Positions 34,592 to 43,576 of a DNA stretch of 64,000 nt are shown here, piece by piece. Below the pieces are notes generated by a model that saw nothing but the letters and a program-made list of their open reading frames with translations, did no database searches and was not told the origin of the DNA. Within the stretch, counting starts at the first letter, position 1; each line of letters opens with the position of its first letter. Source of the DNA: G963676655 sp963678305 (GTDB lineage Bacteria > Verrucomicrobiota > Lentisphaeria > Victivallales > Victivallaceae). Made by a program: the position numbers and the translations under genes. The stretch spans positions 248,001 through 312,000 of the forward strand of contig CAXXVV010000012.1 of the NCBI GenBank assembly GCA_963678305.2. Direction: 5' to 3'.

Positions 34592-37492
34592 TTATTCGGC
34601 GGCGTGCCTGATGTAGAATGCCGACAGTAATCCTTTAAAGTTTTTCACATTGCCCGACACCCCGAATCCTCTTCTGTTCATTCCTCCGACCACGCTGGGC
34701 GTCATATAAAGCGGCATGCCGGGGTACGGAAATTTTTTGCTTTTACCATTAACGCTGAATGTAATGTTTTTCAAGTCGCATATTACAGTAATTTCAGACC
34801 ATTTCCCGGTTGGGATAGACAAATCGGCTGGTAATTTTGTGCTTTTCATGTTTATACTGGTCCAGAAGGCTTTCAGCAGACCGTTTACCCGCAGCATGGT
34901 GAGAGAGCCGATGTAATGACCATGATGACGGAAGATGAGTTCGGAACCGGATTCCCGTTCCGGTTTGATACGAAGCTTCAGCTTGAAACTGCCGCGCGGC
35001 AGGACTTCGGCCGGGGCTATGGCATAACTGCTTTCACCGTTGAATTTTAGTAAATAATCATTCTTTTCCTTGAGCCATTGAGGAGCGCGGGGCAGACTAT
35101 TATCCTTGCTGTCCGCGTGACGGTTGAAGCTCATGCCGTATTCAAAGCCGCCGCCGAGTTCGGCAAACCATTTTTCGCCGCGTTTACACGGCAGCATCGC
35201 CCCGCAGACCGGATTAAAGCGGTATTGAAAATCCGGAATAAGATTGACCGGAACCTTTACCTCGACCGGCCGGTCTTTCGTTTCGCTCCAGACATTCAAT
35301 GTTTGAACGGAGGTTCCCGGACTGCCTGTTGCAACAGGCGCACTGCGCCAGATTTTTCCGGTATCGGTTATTGCCCGGAGGTGGAACAACGGATAATTTG
35401 CGGTTTCATCAGATCCAAGGGTAAAGTTAACGGTTTTACGATTCAAGGGGAGGGGATGGTCCGGCAGCCGGGAAAAACGGTCGAAACGGACGTAGCCGCG
35501 TCCGGGCAAAGTAAAGGCGTAGGAACCCTCATCCATAATTGTTTTGACCGGGGCGGTGTATTTGCCTGATTTCAAATCAAATTCAATAATCGCTTTGTCG
35601 GCTTCATCGCGCGGAATAAGCAGGTAAACCGGCCGGGTGGCTGAGTTGAACTTCTGCCAGGTCTTGACCTTATTGCCTTCCCGTCTATAATACAAATAAC
35701 CGTGAATCCCGGATTGTTTGAATTGCCACTCGGAAACGTTTTTTACTGTTATAGTCCCTTTGGGCGTGACGCCTTTGCCGCCGGCAGTCGGGTTCATGTA
35801 AATGACGGCATATTTATTATAATCGATTTCCGGTTTATCGCTGAAGGCGTCGATTTCCCGGCCGTTGCGCAGCAGTTCCAGTGAAACTATCTGTTCAGGC
35901 GCGGTCAGCTTACCTGAAACAGTCAACTTTCCATGATCAACAGCCCAATTTATTTTACAGCTTACGTCGGCAAGGTCGCGTAAAGGTTGTTTGACATATT
36001 GGTAAATGGGACAAATAGTCGGGCGAATAAGGATTCGCATCATTTTGAAATTGAATTTGCTGCCGGACGCGGAAACTACGCTTAATTCTGGAATCAGAGC
36101 GCGTTCGGACGCGAATTGTTCGGAAGGTATCTGGTAGGTTATATCATAGAATTTTCGGGCATTGAATGTTTCAGGCGGAAATTTATGAACAATTTTCCCT
36201 GTCACATCATAGAGATTCAAGGTGACTTTGTAATCCGCCGCTTTCAGGGAGTCGGGAATGTTGAGCATTTCAATCCGCAGTTTTTCACCGAGTTTGATTT
36301 GGCGACGGGTGCTGAATACCAGATTAGGAATAGCACTATTATCTCCGGGCCAGGGAGTTGGCGGCTGCTGTTTGATAACGCTCATGATGTAACGCAGGAT
36401 GCGCCCGGTAGCCCGGGAACTTGAGACGGTCGGTTGGAGGCATGTATTCTCGTTGACCTCGTTCCATTCAGGCATGACGATAAAGTCGGGGTTACCGGAG
36501 AGCGCGGCTGAAAAGCTCTGGCGGAGCCTTCTGGTGCCGGCCTCGGTTTTGGTTACGCCGCTGCGATGGTTCTTGTAACCGATTGAGGAACTCAGGGCAA
36601 GCAGTTTTTTGCCTTTGTATCTGGGTTCGGAGTAAAGTTGTTCGATAATCGGCAGCCAGCAGTTGCGAACAAAATCATCCGCAAAATGCCGTTCATAGGT
36701 GGTGGTGCTGATTTTGGTTTCATATCCCAGCCCCGCGCTCATGATTCCGTCACAAACGTCAAGATATGAACGCAAATATTTTTTGTAGCGTTCGGCTGAT
36801 GCCGGAGACACTTTTCCGGTCCTGGCATATTCCCGCTGCAGATCGTATAAATTTTTCCGAATGTCCAGCAGCATAAGGAAGTTGTCGCCGTTAGTCTGTT
36901 TAAGTTTTCCGATCAGTTCAGCATGCTGCTGCGGAGTCCAATTGTCGGCAACATAACTTGTGATGACCGCTTTCCCCCTGTAGCGCAGGGAGTAGGGCGA
37001 TTTTACCGCGATGGCCGCAACCTGGTCATAGATTTTTAACGATCCCGGGTTAAGTTTTCCGGCGTACCAGAATTCAGGAAGTTCTTTTATTTTATCTGGC
37101 GACTCTTTAAAGTCCTTCAGATATTGATCGGTTTCCCGGTACATTTGCAGATGACCGGCGTTGGTTGCAAGATTGGCCATGCCGTCGACATCGTAATTTT
37201 TTAAAATTTCAACCTCACGGCGCCAGCTTTCTTTGCCGACAATGACGGTTCTGTCTGCCGGTTTGCGGATAGCGCGATTGTGCCGCAATGGCCGGTCTAT
37301 CCACCAGTGGAGATAATTACGATAAAGATTGTACTTAAGCTGACTGCGTGGAAAAACTAAAGGTCTTGATGTCAGACTTGGACGTGAGCCCCGCGTCAGA
37401 GTTGTTTCTTGAGTTTCCCTGGCGTACTCAAGGCCCAAAGAAGATATACCGCAGAGAAGTAAAACGCTCAATAAAAACTTTTCATTAATCAT
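34592..37492 (-). CDS. Secreted GH71-like protein with C-terminal LamG domain
   Basis: A 966-residue exported protein with a signal peptide (about residues 1-24). The first half (about 45-400) looks like a TIM barrel of the GH71/GH99-like type: WWIDRPLRHN, SWRREVEILKNYDVDGMANL, a GDNFLMLLDIRK strand, and DFIVMPEWNEVNENTC, where the Glu-rich strand may be catalytic. Middle parts are beta-sandwich-like. The C-terminus (about 790-960) is a LamG/concanavalin fold (SFKLKLRIKPERESGSELIF). GH71 members act on alpha-1,3-glucan, but the assignment is tentative. GAGGG precedes the ATG. Unusually it heads a unit with an iron-chelate-type ABC permease and ATPase. Confidence 0.68.
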   Translation of the reverse strand: MINEKFLLSVLLLCGISSLGLEYARETQETTLTRGSRPSLTSRPLVFPRSQLKYNLYRNYLHWWIDRPLRHNRAIRKPADRTVIVGKESWRREVEILKNYDVDGMANLATNAGHLQMYRETDQYLKDFKESPDKIKELPEFWYAGKLNPGSLKIYDQVAAIAVKSPYSLRYRGKAVITSYVADNWTPQQHAELIGKLKQTNGDNFLMLLDIRKNLYDLQREYARTGKVSPASAERYKKYLRSYLDVCDGIMSAGLGYETKISTTTYERHFADDFVRNCWLPIIEQLYSEPRYKGKKLLALSSSIGYKNHRSGVTKTEAGTRRLRQSFSAALSGNPDFIVMPEWNEVNENTCLQPTVSSSRATGRILRYIMSVIKQQPPTPWPGDNSAIPNLVFSTRRQIKLGEKLRIEMLNIPDSLKAADYKVTLNLYDVTGKIVHKFPPETFNARKFYDITYQIPSEQFASERALIPELSVVSASGSKFNFKMMRILIRPTICPIYQYVKQPLRDLADVSCKINWAVDHGKLTVSGKLTAPEQIVSLELLRNGREIDAFSDKPEIDYNKYAVIYMNPTAGGKGVTPKGTITVKNVSEWQFKQSGIHGYLYYRREGNKVKTWQKFNSATRPVYLLIPRDEADKAIIEFDLKSGKYTAPVKTIMDEGSYAFTLPGRGYVRFDRFSRLPDHPLPLNRKTVNFTLGSDETANYPLFHLRAITDTGKIWRSAPVATGSPGTSVQTLNVWSETKDRPVEVKVPVNLIPDFQYRFNPVCGAMLPCKRGEKWFAELGGGFEYGMSFNRHADSKDNSLPRAPQWLKEKNDYLLKFNGESSYAIAPAEVLPRGSFKLKLRIKPERESGSELIFRHHGHYIGSLTMLRVNGLLKAFWTSINMKSTKLPADLSIPTGKWSEITVICDLKNITFSVNGKSKKFPYPGMPLYMTPSVVGGMNRRGFGVSGNVKNFKGLLSAFYIRHAAE

Positions 37493-37595
37493 GTCAACCC
37501 TCTTGTTTGATCAAATTTATTTTTATGCAGCTTCTAATTCGTATAATAATACCGTTTTAAAAAAGATTCAACAGATTTTTCCTTTTATAAATGAA

Positions 37596-37620
37596 ATCCG
37601 GCAGGTTTACCCTGCCGGAT
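37596..37620 (-). terminator. Terminator of the giant pseudopilin gene
   Basis: A perfect 10-bp stem (ATCCGGCAGG at 37596-37605, complement at 37611-37620) has a 5-base loop, 27 bases past the stop. The downstream T-tract is broken (TTTCATTT), so efficiency may be moderate. Confidence 0.7.
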
Positions 37621-37647
37621 CGAGTAATTAAGAATTGCTTGAAAATG

Positions 37648-40600
37648 TTATTCCTGGTTCGGCCATGGAGTGACAGCATCCATGTTCAGTTTGCCGTCTT
37701 TGTCCAGGGACCATAAGAAACACATATCTTTTACGGGTCTTACGCTTGCATCAGCAATGAAGCCAACATTGATTGATTTGAAGTGCGCGGGACCGTGACG
37801 GTCATAAACAATCGCGACTTCAGTTTTGTCAGCCTGGAGGCGGATGAAGTAAGGACTGTTCTGATCTTCGCCATAAACTCCATCGCCGGCGCCATTATCA
37901 TAGTCGCCATCGCTGCTGCCGTCATCACTGCTGCTGCCATCGTTGCCGTCACTGCCATCGGTACCGTCGCTGCCGTCGCCACCTTCGTCTCCATCATTCT
38001 GGCCGTTGCCGCCATCACTATTGGAGCCGCCATTGCCGTTGCCGCCGTTGCCGCCGCCATTTCCGTTATTGCCGTCGGTTCCATTGTTGCCATCGGTTCC
38101 GCCGTTACCGTTATTGCCGTCGGTTCCGTTATTGCCGTCGGTTCCGTTGTTGCCATTGGTTCCGTTGTTGCCATTGGTTCCGCCGTCGCCGTCGCCACCT
38201 CCATTGCCGCCGGTTCCGTCAGTTCCGTTATTCCCTCCATCACCATCGGTTCCGTTGTTACCATCGGTTCCGTCGGTTCCGCCGTTGCCATCGTTCCCGT
38301 TGTTACCATCGTTCCCGTTATTGCCGTCGTTTCCGCCGTTACCGTTGTTGCCATCGGTTCCGCCGTTACCATCGTTCCCGTTATTGCCGTCGTTTCCGCC
38401 GTTCCCGTTGTTGCCATCGGTTCCGCCGTTCCCGTTGTTACCGTCGGTTCCGCTGTTACCATCGTTCCCGTTATTGCCGTCGTTTCCGCCGTTACCGTTG
38501 TTGCCATCGGTTCCGCCGTTCCCGTTGTTACCGTCGGTTCCGCTGTTACCATCGTTCCCGTTATTGCCGTCGTTTCCGCCGTTCCCGTTGTTGCCGTCGG
38601 TACCGCCGTTACCATTGTTGCCATCGTTCCCGTTGTTGCCATCGGTTCCGTTGTTGCCATCGGTTCCGTTGTTGCCATCGGTTCCGTTATTGCCGTCGGT
38701 TCCGTTATTGCCGTCGGTTCCGTTATTGCCGTCGGTTCCATTGTTGCCATCGGTTCCGCCGTTACCATTGTTGCCATCGGTTCCGTTGTTGCCATCGGTT
38801 CCGTTGTTGCCATCGGTTCCGTTGTTGCCATCGGTTCCGTTGTTGCCATCGGTTCCGTTGTTGCCATCGGTTCCGTTGTTGCCATCGTTTCCGCCGTTAC
38901 CATTATTGCCGTCGGTGCCGTTGTTCCCGTTATTGCCGTCGGTACCGTTGTTACCGTTATTGCCGTCGGTACCGCCGTTACCGTTGTTGCCGTCGGTGCC
39001 GTTGTTCCCGTTATTGCCGTCGGTACCGTTGTTACCGTTGTTGCCGTCGGTTCCATTGTTACCGTTATTGCCGTCGGTACCGCCGTTACCGTTGTTGCCG
39101 TCGGTACCGCCGTTACCGTTGTTGCCGTCGGTACCGTTGTTCCCGTTATTGCCGTCGGTACCGCCGTTACCGTTGTTGCCGTCGGTTCCATTGTTACCGT
39201 TATTACCGTTGTTCCCGTTATTGCCGTCGGTACCGTTGTTACCGTTATTGCCGTCGGTGCCGTTGTTACCGTTATTGCCGTCGGTACCGCCGTTACCGTT
39301 GTTGCCGTCGGTTCCATTGTTACCGTTATTACCGTTGTTTCCGTCGGTTCCGTTGTTGCCGTTATTACCGTTATTACCATTGTTCCCGTTGTTGCCGTTA
39401 TTGCCATCGTTACCGTTGGAACCGTTATTACCGTTATTGCCGTTGTTACCGTTATTGCCGTTGTTACCGTTCATGCCATCGTCGTCGTCGTCATCATCGT
39501 CGCCGCCGTTGCCATTATTGCCATTATTGCCATTATTGCCATTTCCGTTGTTACCATTGCCGGCATTACCGTTCCCGTTATTACCGGGGCCATCACCGTT
39601 CTGGTCGTTATTTACATCGGACTGACCGTTGTTGCCGTTACCGCCGCCACCGTTGTCATCAACGTTTCCTGAATTTCCGTTACCGCCGTTGCCGCCGTTC
39701 TGGTTCTGGTTCTGATTCTGATTCTGTTCCTGATTTTGAGTGGAGCCCTGATTTTGTTCCTGTTCCTGCTCCTGCTCCTGCTCCTGATTCATTCCGGTGT
39801 CGTCATCATCATCGTCGTCGTCTCCAACGCTGCTGTTTCCATTATTACCGTTGTTACCATTGCCGGCATTACCGTTCCCGTTATTACCGGGGCCGTCGCC
39901 GTTCTGGTCATTGTTCACTTCTGACTGACCATTATTGCCATTTCCGCCACCGCCGTTGACATCAACGTTTCCGGAATTACCGTTATTTCCGCCATTCTGG
40001 TTTTGGTTCTGGTTCTGATTTTGTTCCTGGTTTTGAGTGGAACCCTGGTTTTGTTCCTGTTCAGTTTCCTGTTCCTGCTCCTGATTCATCCCGGTATTGT
40101 TATTATTGTCGTCACCAACGTTGCTGTTGTTGCCGGAATTTCCAGTATTGCCGTTTCCCTGTCCATTATTACCGGGGCCGTCGCCGTTCTGGTCATTGTT
40201 CACTTCTGACTGGCCGTTGTTACCATTTCCGCCACCGCCATTGACGTCGACAGTGCTTGAATTCCCGTTATTTCCGCCATTCTGGTTTTGGTTCTGGTTC
40301 TGATTTTGTTCCTGGTTTTGAGTGGAACCCTGGTTTTGTTCCTGTTCAGTTTCCTGTTCCTGCTCCTGATTCGCATTGGTAGTAGTGCTGCATGTGCATT
40401 TATTCAACTTATTACCGCAAGTAGGACATACAGTGTTGCCATTTCCGGCAAAAACGGCAGTATATTCTGTTGTTACTTCAGTTATAATATTATCCCCGTC
40501 AGTATAGGTAGTCGCAATCCGGGAAATGGTTTCAAATTTTTTATTGTCGCGAGAAGTAGTTTCTTTGGGACGGTTTCTGGCGCTGACCAGATAATCCGTA

Positions 40601-40965
40601 TTTCCGACCAAATCAGCCGGATCTTTAATTTTTCTGTGAGGAGTTCTGCTCGGGCATGAGAAAATACCCAATGAATTTACGTAAGGATAGATGGGGGTGA
40701 AATCGTCGAGCCAGCGTTCCTGGTCGGGAAAATATTTGTGATCCATCCGATAGGAATGATAACAAATTGAAATCTGACGCAGATTATTGGCGCAGGCAGT
40801 CTGCTTGGCAAATTCGCGGGCGCGAGCGATAGCCGGCAGGACTATCAGGGCAATAATTGCGATCACAGCGATCACAACCAGCATTTCAACCATTGTAAAA
40901 CGACGTACACCGAAAGCCTTGCGGCCGAGTGTCCTGTTTCTTTTGTCTATGTTCGTAATATTCAT
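37648..40965 (-). CDS. Giant pseudopilin with Asn/Gly-rich repeat insertion
   Basis: A 1105-residue protein built on a pseudopilin frame. Residues about 23-45 carry the prepilin helix (FTMVEMLVVIAVIAIIALIV), and the head includes CANNLRQISICYHSYRMDHK. The C-terminal ~70 residues (RHGPAHFKSINVGFIADASV) are the normal end of such pilins. Between them is a zinc-ribbon-like set C180-x2-C183-x6-C190-x-C192. About 840 residues of low-complexity sequence follow: three ~95-105-residue Gln/Glu/Asn units, then 5-6-residue GNNGTD-type repeats. The first ATG is preceded by a duplicated 12-mer. Function unknown; the repeat could form a flexible, hydrophilic surface fibre or polysaccharide-binding brush. 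Confidence 0.82.
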   Translation of the reverse strand: MNITNIDKRNRTLGRKAFGVRRFTMVEMLVVIAVIAIIALIVLPAIARAREFAKQTACANNLRQISICYHSYRMDHKYFPDQERWLDDFTPIYPYVNSLGIFSCPSRTPHRKIKDPADLVGNTDYLVSARNRPKETTSRDNKKFETISRIATTYTDGDNIITEVTTEYTAVFAGNGNTVCPTCGNKLNKCTCSTTTNANQEQEQETEQEQNQGSTQNQEQNQNQNQNQNGGNNGNSSTVDVNGGGGNGNNGQSEVNNDQNGDGPGNNGQGNGNTGNSGNNSNVGDDNNNNTGMNQEQEQETEQEQNQGSTQNQEQNQNQNQNQNGGNNGNSGNVDVNGGGGNGNNGQSEVNNDQNGDGPGNNGNGNAGNGNNGNNGNSSVGDDDDDDDDTGMNQEQEQEQEQEQNQGSTQNQEQNQNQNQNQNGGNGGNGNSGNVDDNGGGGNGNNGQSDVNNDQNGDGPGNNGNGNAGNGNNGNGNNGNNGNNGNGGDDDDDDDDGMNGNNGNNGNNGNNGNNGSNGNDGNNGNNGNNGNNGNNGNNGTDGNNGNNGNNGTDGNNGNGGTDGNNGNNGTDGNNGNNGTDGNNGNNGNNGNNGTDGNNGNGGTDGNNGNNGTDGNNGNGGTDGNNGNGGTDGNNGNNGTDGNNGNNGTDGNNGNNGTDGNNGNGGTDGNNGNNGTDGNNGNNGTDGNNGNGGNDGNNGTDGNNGTDGNNGTDGNNGTDGNNGTDGNNGTDGNNGNGGTDGNNGTDGNNGTDGNNGTDGNNGTDGNNGTDGNNGTDGNNGNDGNNGNGGTDGNNGNGGNDGNNGNDGNSGTDGNNGNGGTDGNNGNGGNDGNNGNDGNSGTDGNNGNGGTDGNNGNGGNDGNNGNDGNGGTDGNNGNGGNDGNNGNDGNNGNDGNGGTDGTDGNNGTDGDGGNNGTDGTGGNGGGDGDGGTNGNNGTNGNNGTDGNNGTDGNNGNGGTDGNNGTDGNNGNGGGNGGNGNGGSNSDGGNGQNDGDEGGDGSDGTDGSDGNDGSSSDDGSSDGDYDNGAGDGVYGEDQNSPYFIRLQADKTEVAIVYDRHGPAHFKSINVGFIADASVRPVKDMCFLWSLDKDGKLNMDAVTPWPNQE
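37880..39471 (-). repeat. Short-period coding repeat array (GNNGTD-type)
   Basis: About 1.6 kb of 9- and 18-base units encode NGNNG and NNGTDG motifs with synonymous and D/N/G-swap variation. The array is free of stops in several frames on both strands. It is a likely hotspot for slippage and copy-number change. Confidence 0.85.
39472..40371 (-). repeat. Three tandem ~300-base Gln/Glu/Asn-rich coding repeats
   Basis: Copies at about 40371-40087, 40086-39790 and 39789-39472 each encode NQEQEQExEQEQNQGSTQNQ followed by a poly-NQ run, a GGGGNGNNGQS segment and an Asp-rich end (GDDNNNN, DDDDDDDD). Copy lengths increase toward the C-terminus. Confidence 0.85.
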
Positions 40966-40989
40966 TTTGCTACTCTCTTTGCTACTCTC
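40966..40989 (-). repeat. Duplicated 12-mer at the pseudopilin ribosome site
   Basis: GAGAGTAGCAAA occurs twice head-to-tail immediately before the ATG at 40965. The GAGAG part may serve as a weak ribosome site, so the duplication offers two alternative sites at different spacing. Confidence 0.5.
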
Positions 40990-41565
40990 TATTTTTTCAT
41001 TGCAGGGAACTTATTTTGTAAATATCGGAAAATACTATCTTTTTCTCGTGTGGATATAATGGATGCATTATAAAGAAAAAGAACTGAAGAAAGTTGGGAA
41101 GAGTATCTAGACATAAAAGCTTATAAAATCAAACGGGCGCCCTGCAATATAAAAGGAGCGCACAGTTTTCATTGTATAAAAACTTTTCATATATTTCTAT
41201 ATACCTCTGGTTATCTGATTTAATATACGTTTTATTTTTATTTTTTGCAAGCTTTTTTTTGAAAAAAAAATATTCTGCCTCAAAAAAAGTTGAAATTTTT
41301 TAAAAAGTTATTTGATTTATAAAAAATCAAGACATGTGAATATGCAACTTTTTGCCTGTTTTTTCACGATATTGCGGTTTGATTTTAAATTTTATCTGGA
41401 TTTTGACGGCCTTACTTTGCTGATTGATTCTTTTTTCTTTGCTTTGTATTCATGAATAAATATGTTATTTTATTGAGATACTTATTACAGGCGTGAATAG
41501 CGAGCAGTGAATAATTTTTTGTATTTTGCTTATACTTATATTATATATAGAGAAAGGATAAAATT
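40990..41565. other. Very AT-rich divergent intergenic region
   Basis: Nearly 580 bases separate the giant pseudopilin from the TM2 gene, with A-runs and T-runs (for example 41256-41300) and no protein-like frame. It must hold both promoters. A TATATT-like sequence occurs about 30 bases before the TM2 ATG, but no convincing -35 was found. Confidence 0.5.
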
Positions 41566-41751
41566 ATGGCGAAAAAACCGGATATGTTGATTGCTTATTT
41601 GTTATGGTTCTTTTTTGGAGCTTTTGGAATTCATCGTTTTTATTGCGGCAGAGTAGTTACCGGAGTGATCTGGCTGCTTACTGGCGGTTTATTAGGTTTT
41701 GGTTGGCTGATTGACGCAATTCTTACTTATTTTATGGTTCGGGACAGTTAA
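41566..41751 (+). CDS. TM2 domain protein
   Basis: A 61-residue protein made almost wholly of a TM2 domain: two membrane helices with the family's FGAFGIHRFYCGRVVTGVIWL turn and a W-LIDAI second helix. Function of bacterial TM2 proteins is not established. The ribosome site GAAAGGA is well placed. It is a single gene between the giant pseudopilin and der. Confidence 0.9.
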   Translation: MAKKPDMLIAYLLWFFFGAFGIHRFYCGRVVTGVIWLLTGGLLGFGWLIDAILTYFMVRDS

Positions 41752-41760
41752 TCTTTTTTT

Positions 41761-41803
41761 CCGGATAAATTCAAAACAATGCTCATATCTGCTGTTTATC
41801 CGG
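41761..41803. other. Inverted repeat after the TM2 gene
   Basis: CCGGATAAA (41761-41769) and TTTATCCGG (41795-41803) form a 9-bp inverted repeat with a 25-base loop, starting 10 bases after the TM2 stop. A T-run precedes it on the plus strand, so it could end a transcript running on the minus strand, but no such gene exists. Role unclear. Confidence 0.3.
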
Positions 41804-42014
41804 CTGATATCCTTTGGATTTTTCCGAGAGAAAGTGCTTCCTGAATTTTTCAACTTTACAATTGCCGGTTTTATGATAAATTATCCGGGTTGAAAATCAA
41901 ACTTTTGCGGTCATGCATATTATTTTGTTCTAATGAGATTGATTGGCGTTTAACGACCGCTATTCATTAATATGTATATTGGGCCGCAATAATTATTATT
42001 TAAAGGATTTTGAT

Positions 42015-43505
42015 ATGGTTGAAAATAATGTAAAAATAGCCGGGGAAATTCCAACTATCGCAATAGTTGGACGCCCGAATGTAGGCAAATCAGCGTTGTT
42101 TAACGCAATCTTGCGCCGCCGTCTGGCGATTGTCCATGAGATGAGCGGGGTGACCCGCGACCGGATCATTGCGCCGGTTTCCTGGCGCGGTTTCCATTTT
42201 CAGCTGGTGGATACCGGAGGGCTTGGAACCTTGACCGGCGAAACCAGAAACGTGGACCGCTGGGATAAGGGAATCCGGGAACAGGTGGATGTGGCGATCG
42301 AAGATGCGGATATCCTGGTCTTCGCGGTAAATATCCAGGAAGGGATTGTCCCGCTGGATGAGGAAGTCGCGGGACGCTTGCGACGTTGCGGCAAGCCGGT
42401 ATATCTGGCCGGCTGCAAAGCGGATAATCCGGAATATGAAACTAAAATGGTTGATTTTTCCAGTCTGGGCATTGAGAAAATGATTCCGGTTTCAGCTTTG
42501 CATCGTCGTAATATCGACGGCTTGCTGACGGAAGTCTTAAGTGGCTGCAAGCCTTCGGAACAAAAAGAGTTTCGCCAGGAGCATCCTTTTGGTCTTGCCG
42601 TTGTCGGACGCCCTAATGTCGGGAAATCGTCTCTGGTGAACGCGCTGCTCGGAGAAGACCGGGTGATGGTTAGTGAGGAGGCCGGAACCACCCGTGATTC
42701 GGTCGACGTCAATTTTGAGCTTGAGTACCAGGGTGAACGGCTGCCGGCTGTACTGATCGATACCGCGGGGCTTCGTAAAAGGGCCAAAGTCAGCGACGCG
42801 GTTGAACGCTTCAGTGTTATGCGGGTTCAGGACGCGGTCGAACGCGCTCGAATGATTTTATTTGTGGTTGAAGCCGACGCTGCCGGCTTGACCGCCCAGG
42901 ACCGGCGCATTTCCAGTATGATCCAGGATTCCGGGAAGGCTTGCATAATTGTTGCCAACAAACATGACGAGTGTCAAGGCAACAAAATACCTGAACTGAT
43001 TTCGGAACTGCGTTATACTCTGCCGCGAATGGATTATGCTCCGGTTGTTTTCACCAGTGCGCTGAAAAAACAAAATCTCAACCTTTTGCTGGATACGGTG
43101 GCCGAGGTCATGGCCCAGATGGAGGTCCATGTTCCCACTTCCACCGTCAACCGGGTGTTGAACGACGCCATCGAGCAGAATTCTCCGCCGGTAACCGGCA
43201 ACGCGCCTTTCAAGTTTTACTATGCGACGAAAGTTTCAAGTACGCCTCCGCGATTCGTTCTGTTTGTCAACCGGCCCAATTTATGCGCTCCCAACTACCG
43301 GGCATATTTGACCAACTGTCTTCGCAAGGCTTTTGTTTTCACTGGTCTGCCGATTATTCTGGACCTGCGGGAGCGTCCCAAAAGGATTCAATCCATCAGG
43401 ACAAAACGCACCCCGGCTCCCAAGCCGCGCCCTTCAAATAGTAAGCGGAATAAGCCTGCGGCACAAAAAAAAGACCGAAAAAAATCGCGGCGCGGTCGAA
43501 CCTGA
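42015..43505 (+). CDS. der: Ribosome-assembly GTPase Der (EngA)
   Basis: A 496-residue protein with two tandem GTPase domains, unique to Der. The first has GRPNVGKS at 19-26, a DTGG switch and, in the usual NKxD place, AGCKAD. The second has GRPNVGKS at 198-205, DTAG and NKHD. A KH-like domain follows (about 380-455), then a long Lys/Arg-rich tail (about 465-496). Der acts in late assembly of the 50S subunit. The first-domain G4 reads CKAD in place of NKxD, a mild departure that may alter nucleotide specificity. The start is the ATG at 42015 with AAAGGA upstream. The Bat genes follow 71 bases downstream. Confidence 0.95.
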   Translation: MVENNVKIAGEIPTIAIVGRPNVGKSALFNAILRRRLAIVHEMSGVTRDRIIAPVSWRGFHFQLVDTGGLGTLTGETRNVDRWDKGIREQVDVAIEDADILVFAVNIQEGIVPLDEEVAGRLRRCGKPVYLAGCKADNPEYETKMVDFSSLGIEKMIPVSALHRRNIDGLLTEVLSGCKPSEQKEFRQEHPFGLAVVGRPNVGKSSLVNALLGEDRVMVSEEAGTTRDSVDVNFELEYQGERLPAVLIDTAGLRKRAKVSDAVERFSVMRVQDAVERARMILFVVEADAAGLTAQDRRISSMIQDSGKACIIVANKHDECQGNKIPELISELRYTLPRMDYAPVVFTSALKKQNLNLLLDTVAEVMAQMEVHVPTSTVNRVLNDAIEQNSPPVTGNAPFKFYYATKVSSTPPRFVLFVNRPNLCAPNYRAYLTNCLRKAFVFTGLPIILDLRERPKRIQSIRTKRTPAPKPRPSNSKRNKPAAQKKDRKKSRRGRT

Positions 43506-43576
43506 GACGGTTTCCGGTTGTCTGAAGTTGATGTGAACATCAAGTTTAAATAACCGATAAGCGGAAGGAACAGGTC

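Noticed and set aside
37783..39672. Plus-strand open frames of about 560-630 codons rich in Val/Ile/Ala or Pro/Leu/Ser
   Set aside because: They are antisense or out-of-frame readings of the pseudopilin repeat array, without ribosome sites or protein-like domains.
37880..40371. CRISPR array
   Set aside because: The repeats are coding, in-frame and without unique spacers of uniform length.
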